A stretch of DNA of 64,000 bases. Source: Neurospora crassa OR74A. Its lineage: Eukaryota; Ascomycota; Sordariomycetes; Sordariales; Sordariaceae. How positions within the stretch are numbered: the first letter of the stretch is position 1; every line of letters begins with the position of its first letter. Under the pieces are notes generated by a model that was not told the origin of the DNA, searched no databases, and was given only the letters and a program-made list of their open reading frames with translations. The translations under genes were made by a program, and so were the position numbers. Shown one piece after another: positions 12,405 to 23,180 of the stretch. The stretch lies in assembly GCF_000182925.2 (NCBI RefSeq), contig NC_026507.1, positions 186,001-250,000 on the forward strand, written 5' to 3'.

Positions 12405-13269
12405 GTTGTGATTGTTATTGGTAGGCACAAAATCTGGGCTCTATATCAATGGTTCGAGGTCGATAAATCTCTTCACTTTGGTACGGTTACCGCGTTTACA
12501 TGCAATAGGCGCTCGGCAAAACCAAACGAGAATACTGTGAGGTCTATGGAGAATGCAAAAAGTAATGTAGTATATTTTTCTGATTTCTTCAGCTGTCTTG
12601 TCCATCTTGTGGTTAGCGCCCGTCGAGAACAGCGGGGACGAGCTAGGGGAGCACGGGAGATACGGGAGCTGGGACGCTAGCCACGTAGTTAGCGCCAGCG
12701 CTGTGAATTGGTGTAACAGCTTAGTGGTACTAACATTGCATTTTGCCAGTGCTATGAACCCGAAGGATTCTAGTCTAGAATCTTGTTTGATGCTCCTGCG
12801 ACTTCGCGTTCGTTTCTTTCGACAACCAACCTTTCTTCACAAACACTCGGTCAAGAAGCCTTCGCTTTAACCTTTCCGGTTTTCGAAAAGTGTCATCCCT
12901 GATAGACGCAAGGCAAGTCGTGCTAGAGGGACGGCAAGGGGACGAACAACCAGTTGCGCAAGTGGACGACATCTTGGGGGAGAACTCAGTTTACCATCAG
13001 ATTTCATTTGGAGGGAACAAAACACCAGAATTCCGCAAGGAAAAATATCACGACCAAAACAAACCCCCATTACCAACACAGCTTACGGGCAATCGTGAAC
13101 ACACTTTCACGAAACAATCCTAGTTTCAACCGACAAGTCTTGCTCGACAGATCTGGCCGAGACAAACTCATCTAAACCTCACCACTCCCATCACCACCAG
13201 CGTTCAAACCCATCGCCGCCTTGGTATCATCACCAACACAACCACAACCACACCTGCCTTCAGACCAAA
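12405..13269. other. Intergenic region upstream of RMI1
   Basis: This stretch of 865 bases separates the tRNA-Val from RMI1. From about 13040 the plus strand turns C/A-rich (many CACCA and CAACA runs), typical of a fungal 5' leader, so the RMI1 transcript probably begins there. Short open frames elsewhere look random. Confidence 0.4.
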
Positions 13270-14124
13270 ATGGAAACAGCCCGCACCCTCCACCGGCAAC
13301 TCACCACCGACTCCCACACCACCTTCCTCCCCATCCCCTCCCTTTCCTGGCTCACAACCCTCATCCCCTCCACCACCTCTCGCAACATCCCACCCCTTCC
13401 CTCCCTCCTAGCCACCGCCCGCCTCCGCCTCCTTTCCTCCGACCTTTCCACGCCCGGTCTCCTCGACCCCAGCTACGTCTCCTCACACAGCTTCCCCCCC
13501 TCTTTAACATCCGGTCAACAACACCCACCTACGGGGTACCCAAAAGACCAGACCCTCCCACAAGACGTCCTAGTCCAAGTCCTCGACATCGTCAACCTGT
13601 CCCGCTCCAAATGGGAAGTCGTCGAAGAGCTTGAGTCCATCGAGCGCGGGGAACAGACGCGCGGGAGGGAAGTTATTCGCCTCCCCACCACTTCCAACTC
13701 CTCCGATCCTAATGATCCCAACGACGGGGTAGATATGGGCGACGGCGGGACCCAAACGCAAGCTGCCCAGCAACAAGCAGCAACAGCCCAAGCCCAGCAG
13801 CAAGCCCAACAAGCAAAAGACCGCAAAAACGCAACACACAAAATAACTCTCCAAGATTGCTCAGGGCAGAGACTCTATGCGCTAGAACTAAAAAGAATAG
13901 AAGAAATCGCCGTGCCGCAATTTGTCAATGGAAAAATGGTTGGGGGGACGCCGATCGGGTGTAAGTTGTTGTTGAGAAAGGGGACAAAAGTGGCGAGGGG
14001 GGTGGTGTTGTTGGAGCCGGGGAGGGTCAAAGTGTTGGGGGGTAGGGTAGAGGGGTGGGGGAGGGTTTGGGAACAGGGACGGTTTGAGAGGGTGAGGGGG
14101 GAGGTTCAGGCTCAGAGGGGGTGA
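13270..14124 (+). CDS. RMI1: RecQ-mediated genome instability protein 1 (RMI1)
   Basis: Intronless gene for 284 residues. RMI1 joins a RecQ helicase (Sgs1/BLM) and topoisomerase III in the complex that dissolves double Holliday junctions. The N-terminal 60 residues contain the helical SWLTTLIPS-type segment that precedes the fold in fungal RMI1. The C-terminal half (about residues 190-265) reads as the RMI1 OB-fold: LYALELKRIEEI, then PIGCKLLLRKGTKVARGVVL and LEPGRVKVLGGRVEGW. A Gln/Ala-rich insert of about 30 residues sits between them, near 160-185. Length is similar to yeast Rmi1 (241 aa). The ATG follows a clean AAA context and C-rich leader. The coding strand is very C-rich at the start and G-rich at the end, a sharp within-gene skew. 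Confidence 0.85.
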   Translation: METARTLHRQLTTDSHTTFLPIPSLSWLTTLIPSTTSRNIPPLPSLLATARLRLLSSDLSTPGLLDPSYVSSHSFPPSLTSGQQHPPTGYPKDQTLPQDVLVQVLDIVNLSRSKWEVVEELESIERGEQTRGREVIRLPTTSNSSDPNDPNDGVDMGDGGTQTQAAQQQAATAQAQQQAQQAKDRKNATHKITLQDCSGQRLYALELKRIEEIAVPQFVNGKMVGGTPIGCKLLLRKGTKVARGVVLLEPGRVKVLGGRVEGWGRVWEQGRFERVRGEVQAQRG

Positions 14125-15257
14125 GTGAGTGGCAATGAAAGGGAGAGAGGAGGGGGGAAGTAGGGAAGTGGGGGGACAATGGACGGGGGTAGGAGGAGAT
14201 GAAGAGAAGTACCTGATGAAGGGGATGGGAATGGGGATAGAGGTAGGGAAGGGGATGGAAATGGGATAAAATGCCCTGGGAGTGTTGGTAATCAAAGAGG
14301 GACACACATGGATAGAGGGGCCGCGGACAGTCTGGCGTTGGCACTATCATGCCCACCTCAAAGAGTTCATATCGGATGGAGGGCTGGGACTCGACGACAA
14401 AAAGGGTTGGTTGGAGTTGTTCAGGTAGTGCAAAAGGGAAAACGGAAGCCGGGCAGGCAGCCGATGTATAACCCGGATGGGTGTGCCAGTGAATGGGCAA
14501 GGCCAGTGAAGGCAGCCCAGGGCACAGAGTTCCAACAGTCGAAATGAAGCGCTGGATATTTTCTTTATCGTGAGGATCTTGTTCTCCGTGAACCGTTGAC
14601 GCAGTGCGCGGTACGTCCATCCATCTCGCATCTTACTTGACGCCCCCTTTGTTGGTTGTCCTTCACCCAGACGTTGGGCACTTGTCGACTATCGCAGCCT
14701 TCGCACCTTCGCACATCTGGAGATTGGGGATTCAAGTGACATATGATAAGAACTTGATCTCAGATGCACATGCACAATGACCAAGATTAAACACCATATA
14801 GCAACCATGATAAAATAAAAGGGAGCACGAACGAACACAGTCGCATTGGAAATCGCTCCTCATTCTCTAATGCATTTCTGCATCATCCAATCTAGCTATA
14901 CCCCTAACTCTAGCTCTAGTCTAGCTTCCTACATCTAATAATCAAGGAATATTTCCCATGATATCTTTCTCTCTACTTCTAGAGGTATTAGATATACTTA
15001 AACAAACCTGTCGCTTATGACTCCAAGTTAAACATACATACCTAGCTTCGCTTTTTTTCTGATCATCCATTAGTAGCACACAAACATACACGCTTACTTA
15101 CGCTTTCCTAACTGGCTGGCCCAACTTCCTTTGCCCAACCTACAAGTCGGGTCTCGTACAACTCAGCTACTGAGCTGATCCATATCCGGATCCCATCCCC
15201 CAAAGTTCCAACGTTCCAATGTGATACCTACCGTACCAATACCCAATATCCTCAACA
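14125..15257. other. Convergent intergenic region with a G-rich tract
   Basis: This gap lies between the RMI1 stop and the tail of the minus-strand repetitive gene. From about 14130 to 14280 the plus strand is almost pure purine with many GGGGAT/GGGAAT units, an imperfect minisatellite. The remainder (14600-15250) is AT-richer and holds no protein-like frame; it probably contains the two facing 3' UTRs. Confidence 0.4.
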
Positions 15258-16487
15258 TCTTCAACATGCCACAAGCTCAGCCAGCCCGGAATTTTCACTT
15301 TCATTGGCTTTCAAAAGAATCCCATCAGACGAGCTTGCGAGCTCTTCATTTCCCGGCTTAGTCTCAATCCCCTTGTCTTTTTCGGGCCAAAGATAGACTC
15401 ATGGGCGCCATCTATGGTAATCCCACCAATCACTGACTTTCATCTCCTCGAGTTTTGTAGCTCCAGAATCCGAAGACGCAAGCTCTGAAGGTACCGGCCC
15501 CTTTGTGTCAGCCGCCTTAGACTTAGGGTCCCTCTTCTTCTTCGTCTCAAAGTCAGACTCGTTTGCGGCACCAATGTGGTAATCCCACCAGTCACTGATT
15601 TTGATCTCCTCGAGTTTTGTTGCTTCAAAATCTAGAGACGCAGGCTTGGAAAGTGTGGGCTTCACGGTTGAGGTCTCCTCGACTTCGGGTTCCTTGACTT
15701 CGGGCTCCTTGACTTCGGGCTCCTTGGCTTCGCGTTCCTTGGCCTCGTGTTCCCTGGACTTTGGCTTCCTCTTCTTTTGCTGCTTAAAGTCAGGCTCCGT
15801 GGCCCCAGCAATGTAGGCCCATGACCCATTGACTTTCCCGTTTTTCTCTTCATTTGACAGGTCCGACAAGACTTTTCGCTCACACTATGACATGGCTGGA
15901 GGACAATACTCTGGTATAGTCTGCGAGGAATCTTCCGGAACGGTCTGTGGAAGGTCCGCTAACCCATCCTTTAGCCCATTCGTTGACATATTTCGTGAGA
16001 TACAATCTGGACAATCTGGCACATCCGCTGGCCCATCCGTCGACATATCCACTGAGGTATACTTTGGCTCAAACCACGGCGTGTTATCTGGCATATCCTG
16101 CGACTCACACAGTGGTGCGTCCGCTAGTACGTAGTACGCTGGTGCGAAATCTGGGACATGCGTTGGGACGTGGCCTGGAATGTACCTGGGCTTCTTGGGG
16201 TCTCTTGACACGCCATTTGGCTCCTCATTCAACGTCTCAGTCTCCTTGGGTCCCTCAGGCTTGGACATGTGTATCTCTGACTCCGCCTCTGGCCGCGTCG
16301 GTGTCTGCTCTCGGAGTGAAGACCGTGAAGATGCTTCATGCAGTGAAGATGGGTCTTCCGGCACTGGTAAAGGCCGCGACGCATCTTTCAAAACCATTTG
16401 CACTTGGTGATACTGTGACTGGAAGATCAAAGTATCCCCGGACGACCAAATGCCATCCTTCATCTTCCGCCTCCCCAAGTCGCCGTC
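15258..16487 (-). pseudogene. In-frame downstream continuation of the repetitive gene
   Basis: Directly past the TAG at 16488-16490 the same minus-strand frame stays open to 15885, is stopped by TAG there, reopens to 15399, is stopped by TGA, and then runs on to about 15258. The segments are protein-like. The first has Pro/Asp-rich periodic units (HVP, DVP, NMS). The second has EPEVKEPEVK repeats and two copies of a unit around SDWWDYH...ESDF...KKKR..PKS. A third copy of that unit appears near 15410-15370, but its second half is in another frame, which suggests a one-base shift. The simplest reading is that a longer ancestral protein lost its C-terminal 360-400 residues to nonsense and frameshift changes. 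Alternatives are a separate small gene starting at 16478 (MGRRKMKDG) or unrecognised introns. No convincing branch site was found for an intron across the 16488 stop. Confidence 0.45.
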
Positions 16488-19400
16488 CTACTGAAACTCG
16501 GGCTTGTTCTCAACCTCCTTTCCCTTTCCCTCTTCCTTGGCCGTCTCCTCACCCGGACCATCCAAGCCGTTCAGACGCCCAGAGGCAGGAGCATAGACAC
16601 TAGTATCCCCCTTTCCGAAAGACGTCGGATATCCCTTTCCTTGGCCGTCATCATCATCATCATCATATACCCCCGTTGCGGAACGTGTACAATCACCAGC
16701 CGTAGTGGACCGTTGCCGGTGTGGTCGTTCGGCGTTTGAGTTTGGTGCTTGTGCTGGTATGGGGACTCGGCATTGTATGAGGCCATTACTGATACCGTTT
16801 CTGTGAGGTATAGAAGTACTTCCATTTGCACTTCCACTCGTACTTACCACCGGATACATGCCGGGTACGTTCATGGTATCTAGAAGCGAAGCTTTCGCCA
16901 TGTGCGTCAAATGTGCATTTTGACTTGGTAGAACTTCACTGGAATACATATTTCGGTCCTCATATCGAGGTATTCTTGCCATTCCAGATAGCTCGGCGTT
17001 CATTGGATGTAGTGGTGGTGGCAACTGATGCACGCTTGGAAAGTGAAAGTGCTCTGGCGTCTCTTGATAGCACGTTTGCGCATTACATTGCTCATGCCCT
17101 GGGCATGGGAAGCGAACTGGCTGATATGTTTCTTGCAGGAAGGGATACGTTTGTTGTGAAGAAAGCGCCAGCGGAATCGGTGGTACCTGAGACATTGTTG
17201 TTGTTGGTACCTGGGAATAGTAGGGGTTGTGAATGAACGGTTGCATCTGCGGCATCGATCGAAACTGAACCTGGGACATGGGTGGAACCTTGGATACAGT
17301 TAGTACCTGGGAGTTTGGTAGCATTTGGAATACGGTTCATACCTGGTGTGTCATGGGCGCCTGGGAGTAAAGGGATGATGGCGGTATCCGGGGTACTGGC
17401 GGCACCTGAGGCGTTATTGGCACCTGAGATGCCGGATACATAGGATGTATCACAGGCACTTGGCCCTGGAATATCGATGGTGCCTGGAATGGAGGTATTG
17501 ATGGTGCCTGAGACATTGGTTGGACTTGAGCCATCGTGCGTAGCATATCAAGCGTGTCCATTCTATGATTTTGATCGCGGTGATATAACGCTGATGCTTC
17601 CGGCCCATTCAAGAAAGGTTGCTGAGAAGGCGGCAGGTTTGAAGCAGATGTTGAAAGTCCTTTCGGGTGGAAATGCGGTTGTTGGCGTTGTGGCTGTCCT
17701 TGCGGTCGTTGTTTGAACCCTTTTGTGCTCACATGTGGATAATTTGGCCTCTGACACTGATTGATCGGTTCTCGCACCTGGACAGTCTGCGTTTCGGACC
17801 GGGGCAAAGGTGGTTGCGGTCGTGATGCGGACTTTCTCTCGACTTTCTTGTCCTCACCGACCGGCTTCAGGCTTCCACTCCACCGTCCTTTACCTTTTTC
17901 CTTGGAGTTTCCTGCTTTTGAACTGGCGATACCTCCAACCTGAGTGTCTTGGCTGGGAAAGCTGGATTTATTCTCTTTAGCTTCCTCTCCAGCCTTTACA
18001 TCTTCATCGGATGCGTTCGGTATTCCTTCCTTTGGCACCTCCATTGACAGCCATGGTGTTGGCAGAGGTATTGAAGCTTCTGAAGATAGAGGTAACTGTA
18101 GCTCGGGAGGTGATTGCGATCCGGGTCTCTCCCCACTCTCCATATTCCCCGAGTTGCCCAAACATGAGCCAGCAATGTGTAGATCTGAAGGTGGTGGAGG
18201 AGAAACCTGTGCCGTTTGTGATGATTGTGGTAGTCCAGCCTTACTCTTAGCCTCCTCCGAGCCAGAGGCAGAGGTAAGAGTACCCTCAGACTTCTCACAC
18301 TCATTGTCGCCGGCCTTCTTGTTCTCAGCCTTTTTGCTCGAACAGCCTAGTTCTAGACCAGAAGCGCTTTCCTCTTTCTTCTTATCTTGCTTCATCTTTG
18401 AGGATTCCCCCAATGTGGCGGACCATTCATCCTTGAGACTTTTCAACGACGCTTCGACCTTGTCGGCATGTGATGTCTCGTGCTGAGCCTGTGAATGGGC
18501 GTGTTTCCCATTCCCCCTCTTCTTCCTCTTGTTTTTAGCCCGGGTGCACTCCTCGATACCCAAGACATCTTTATCCCCTGGTTTTGTGTCGGCACAGTCC
18601 CTAGAGTCCGTCAGGTCTCCAGCGCCATTCCCGCTTTGAGCAGTAGAACCGGCCCTGCTGGGCCTGCTGTCCTCATCCGTAAGCCTCATCCACTTTCCAT
18701 CAGTCATTGGGATAGGCACAGCAGAAGGATCAGGTGGTACATGTACTTGGGAGGGCGGCTGCTGCCGTGTCGCAGGTTGAGAGACAGGTGACAAAAGGGG
18801 AACAAAACCACCAGCTAGAGTGGCCCGGGGTACCTCTGGCCCAGTTCCTGTCCTTGGAACACCTGCACCGGCAACAACGGTTGAACGTTCAGAGGAACCC
18901 GGAGGTGCCTTTGGAGACGCCGCCTCCAGCAACTTCGACAGCTCCGCAAACTTTTCCTGTGCCCGCCGCATGTGGAGAGCTTTCTTTTCGGGCGAGGACA
19001 TCGATACCTCATCCGGCTCTGTCTTCTTTCGCTCGTTCCAGAACCTTGCCATACCCGATGAGTCAAACGTACCCAAGGCTTTTGCTGCTCTGGATTCCAT
19101 TTGAAGTGATGAACCCGGTTTCACATCTGCGGGTGAGCTGTCCGAGAGCCGAGAAGGCGATTGGAAGTGCGCCTGTTCTCCTGGTTGTTGTTCCTCGTGT
19201 CCTGCGACGGGTTCTGGTTCTATTTCTGGTTTCAAACTGGGAAGAGTGGAAGACTTTTTGACTTTCTTGCGTCTTGACTTCTGTCTTTTCTTGGCAGACT
19301 GCTGCTCTTTCTCTGCTTCCCGGCTTGAAAAGGTGTGGATCGCAACTTCGCCTGGGCTATCAAGCCTGAGGAGGTAATCGGCGGTCAGGTCGACGGAGCC

Positions 19401-20606
19401 GCGTATAGAAATGGCTGCGGACTGCCCCGGAATCTCGGGCCAGAGGGTGGACGGAGAGGGACTCCATGTAAAATGTGGCTTCTGAGCATCCTCGGTTGGA
19501 GGTTTTGCCTCTCCCCAGAATTTGGTGATTATCAAGCCTAAAAGCCTTGGAGGCACGCCGATTGTCTCCAGGTTCAGGACATTGGACTGCAGCACGCTGG
19601 GAATGGCCAGGAGAAAGTTGAGCCATGTCGGATCAAAGTAGGGGTACCCTTCTGCGAATAACTGTCAGTTCGAATGGCCACAGAGAACAGGGTGGAGGTT
19701 GTCAAAAGACTTACGCGGCATGCTCTCCCGCGATCCCCAATACTTTCTGACCATGATAGTCAAGCGGTCGATAGGGTATTTCCGACCGCATGTAAGCAAC
19801 TTCAACACGTCGATTAATTCGCATTTGTAGTGCTTCACGGACTCTAGGGCATCTTTGCCAGGCGCCAATGCTGTTTTCAGTTGTTGCTCATTGAACACGC
19901 CAGAGTGTATAGCAGCTTCGATTTTTTCTCTTGTTCTGGGCTTGCCACCATAGAATCTGGTGCAATCAAATTCCATGGTGATGTCATTTAAAAATCGGCC
20001 ACACTTGGCAAGCCATGGCATGTCTGTGGTAAGCCCAAAGGGAGTAACGACAAGATGGTACCGACTATTGAGGAGAGCGACAGCTACGAGTTCGGCCCTA
20101 AAGCGACGATTGACTTGGAGGTAAGGAATAAGAGGACGCAATGCTTGGTCATGGTCCTCGAAGAAGTCACTTTCCCAGATTTCCCGTTCCGAGCCCTGGA
20201 CGAGTGAGGAGTCCTTTTTGACGGGATATAGGCCAGTGTAGACAGACCACCTGCTGAGGCGGATCGGCTTGTCAGTGGAGTGCTGTTGGACGATGTAGCG
20301 GCAGATCTCAAGGGAAACATCGGCGGGCAGGCTAGAGTAGCCCCAGTGGCCAGCTTTTCGTGAAGATTCGGAGGGATCCTGATGGCAAGTAGAACTAGTC
20401 CTTGGAGGTAGAGGTAGTTGAGTCGTGGTGCAGGTGTCTTTGGGCAAGGCCGCAACAACGTCGCCCTCTCCCTCCTTGAAGCCGTGGGGGAGGCGGGACC
20501 AACAGACATTCAAAGTCCGGTCATAAGGGGGCGGGATGGCGGAATCCAACTTGATGTTGTGAGTGTATTCATAGTCGAGATCTTCGAAGGAGTTCAAGTT
20601 GTCCAT
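16488..20606 (-). CDS. Large repetitive protein with F-box/2EXR-like N-terminus
   Basis: I propose complement(join(16488..17270, 17343..19651, 19715..20606)), 1327 residues. Intron 1 (63 nt) has donor GTAAGT and acceptor TTCGCAG, and joins MPR/Q to GYPYFDPTWLNFLLAIP in phase. Intron 2 (72 nt) has donor GTATGA, branch CTAAC and acceptor CCCAG; it removes an in-frame TGA and keeps the frame. The N-terminal 250 residues (SLPADVSLEICRYIV, then YLQVNRRFRAELVAVAL) resemble fungal F-box/2EXR proteins; function is unknown. The middle is low complexity, rich in Lys, Glu, Ser and Pro, and includes basic KKRQKSRRKKVKK-type runs. A tandem zone of SQVP/QAP/QVPP units of about ten residues lies at 17600-17200. 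A poly-Asp run follows near 16670. The same frame continues beyond the stop (see the neighbouring entry). Confidence 0.6.
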
Positions 20607-21910
20607 GGCGAAAGAATGCTTGCTTCTCGGATACGGATACTGGGGTAAATGATGGTGTCTTGTCTAGAGAGTGTTGGGTTGGGTTGAAGTGGTGGGAGCA
20701 AGGGGAAGAGGTCGGACCTCTGGGTTCCTTTTAACTCAAGTTGATGGCACTGATCAGGGTCATGCCCTCGGCCTTCCCCAGCTCCTTCCGGCTGAGTCAA
20801 GGATGCAGTTGAGGGCAGGAAGAAGCACCAACTATCGCCAAGTGACATAACCAAGGTAGGTGTGCCCAGTTGCTGCCGGTAAGGAGAGGTAAGTGAAGTT
20901 CTGGTCTCCTAGTGTGGCACTCCTTCATACCTAGACGTATTTCCCCCAACACTGAGCAGATGCCGATGAGGGTGCTATCTCAAATAAACTTGATGGCTAC
21001 TGCTCTCAAGTCTTGTTTCTGGAGGGAATTGCCTGGCGTTCCTTTCCAAGTCTGCGATTCCTTTCTCCATGAATGAGAAGCAGGTACGGCAGTCTCTGGC
21101 CATCCGCTTGGTCCAGACAGTCATTGTCCTGGGGTGGCAGAGCGGCAGGTATACAGAGGAAACAACGACAGAACAAGTTTGAGATGAAGATGAGGAGAAG
21201 ATTGTGACACAAAACAATGGGAATGAACTGGAAGGAGTGAGGGCATGTATTGCCTGATGTCGATGGTGGCGGTGATGATGTTGATGATGTTGATGATGGT
21301 GTTGAGACAAGATTTCATCTGATTTGACCGATTAAATCCAAACAGGGAATATGCAGTGTAAGTGATAAGACAAAGATTACATAAGCCGATAAATACCTAT
21401 TTCTCTTATCGGGGTGTTCATCCCATCTTCCAGGTTTCTCTTATCGATAAAGCTACCCCGGTACCAAAATTCTGCGCTTTGGCCCCTCCACATCCTCCGC
21501 CAGGCCCCGTCAGACGCATGTCATTGCCCCGCCTCTCCCAATACAGCGCAGTCCAATGGCAGCACGTGCGGGCGTCGTACCAAAGAAGTCAGCTGTTAGC
21601 GCAGACGTACCTGCTGAGTTCCTTCAGCGGAAGCTCATAGCGAGATGTCCACTATAACTACCTTCATGGAAAGCTTGTCGCATCGCACAGCCAGGATTTG
21701 ATGCGTGCGTCTGGGCGGTTCTCGTCGCTTCCCTTCAGTTGGACTGGTCGTGAGTGACGGAGGTACTTGGAGGCCATCTTCAGAACCCTGGCTTCCCTTG
21801 TCTCCATTCAATCTTTTTCCTGGTCATCTTTCTCATCCACCATCACCAACATCACCACCACCACCACTACCACACATACAGTAATTTGAATACGGACAAC
21901 ACCGCCCACC
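20607..21910. other. Divergent promoter region
   Basis: This 1.3-kb gap lies between the minus-strand repetitive gene and the plus-strand PBDC1 homologue, so it should carry both promoters. CAT/CAC-rich runs near 21240-21310 and 21835-21880 are simple-sequence tracts; the second lies in the probable PBDC1 leader. No further gene is supported. Confidence 0.4.
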
Positions 21911-22597
21911 ATGTCTGTCACTACCCAGGTGCCCAAGGACTTTGACGCTGAGAATGCGGACAACTTTGAGGATGTACGTCGCCTTCCTCCCCCCGCCCCT
22001 CAGCCTCGCTCGTTATTCTTTGCGCCGAACATTGCGACACACAATGCGCCACCCTACACCCTGACAGCATGCTGACCACTAGCACCCAACCAGATTGAGA
22101 AGCAATTCGCCGTCAAAGCCGTCCAGCAGATGGCTACGTACTGGGCCATCCTCGAAAAGGTGCCCGGCTCCAAGCTGCGCCTGACCAAGATGGACGACGA
22201 CATCTTCGAGCACCTCAAGAGGGACTTCCCCGAGTTCGACCCCGCCGAGCCCATCAACGAGGACGAGATGAAGAGCAAGACGGGCAAGGAGAGGTGGCGC
22301 ACCTTCATGATGGCCTACGACAAGAAGATTGACGACTACAACTTTGGCACTCTGCTGAGGGCCTCCCCCAAGACCGAGTACGGCGAGAAGGAGACCATCT
22401 TTGTGCCGCGCATGCAGTTTTATGCCGTCGAGATTGCGAGGTACGATCACCTACCGTCCCAGTGTTACAGGCAAAGAATACTGACATGTTTCAGAAACCG
22501 CGCCGGCCTCAACGACTGGATCTACGAGGAGGCGGAAAAGGAGAGGCAAAAGGCCAAGGGCAACACCCAGGGCAGCAGCAGCAGCAGCAGCGCATAG
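21911..22597 (+). CDS. PBDC1/Ypl225w family protein (eEF1A-type GTPase chaperone)
   Basis: Three exons, join(21911..21973, 22094..22440, 22495..22597), give 170 residues. Intron 1 (120 nt) has donor GTACGT and acceptor AACCAG, and joins NFED to IEKQFAVKAVQQMATYW in phase 0. Intron 2 (54 nt) has donor GTACGA, branch CTGAC and acceptor TTTCAG, and joins VEIAR to NRAGLNDWIYEEAEKERQ. The core (QMATYWAILEKVPGSKLRLT, FEHLKRDFPEF, KERWRTFMMAYDKKIDDYNF, FVPRMQFYAVEIARN) is the PBDC1 domain over nearly the whole length. Yeast Ypl225w works as a co-translational chaperone for eEF1A; the same role here is inferred from family. The old name 'polysaccharide biosynthesis domain' is not evidence for that function. 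The C-terminus ends in a short poly-Ser run encoded by AGC repeats. Confidence 0.9.
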
Positions 22598-23180
22598 GAT
22601 ACCAACCATCGAGCGAATACAAAGTGAATTTCTCTGCAATCCATCCAGTCGAGTTCTTGAAGCATGTCCTCGCGGGTGTATATGTTATGCCTCTTCATAG
22701 GTTGGGATATAGAGAGAGAGAGAGAGCGAGGTAAGCATCTTTACCAAAGAATTACAAGTGCCGCGGTTTTCCATCCCATCAAGATTTTGATCCCAAAGTA
22801 CTTATTGTTCCAGAGCCGGCTACCTAGATCGGGCTATTCCATCTCAGCCACGACTGCTTCCTATTGTTCTCGGCTACCCCTGAGCCCACCCAGCACTTTA
22901 CTGTGTATGGCTCGACACAAACAATAGCAAGCACCGCCAAACAAAGACCCTCACAAAGCTACACCACAGACGCTTCTCCCTTCGCATCCTATTACCACAG
23001 AAACCCGAATCGCAAAAATGGCCCTCCTATTATACTATCACCACTTGCCACCAGCCTTTCGAATTGCTACTACCACTTCCTCCTCCAAAAGGCCGACCGT
23101 CTTTTTCCTCTTGGACCCATTTCACCATGATCTGGTCAAACTGATTTGACAGTCAACAACTGCTGTCATCAACAGTCACG
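22598..23180. other. PBDC1 to ABC transporter spacer
   Basis: The 583 bases between two co-oriented genes hold the PBDC1 3' UTR and the ABC transporter promoter. There is a (GA)n run at about 22713-22728. From about 22900 the strand becomes C/A-rich like a 5' leader. No gene is seen. Confidence 0.4.
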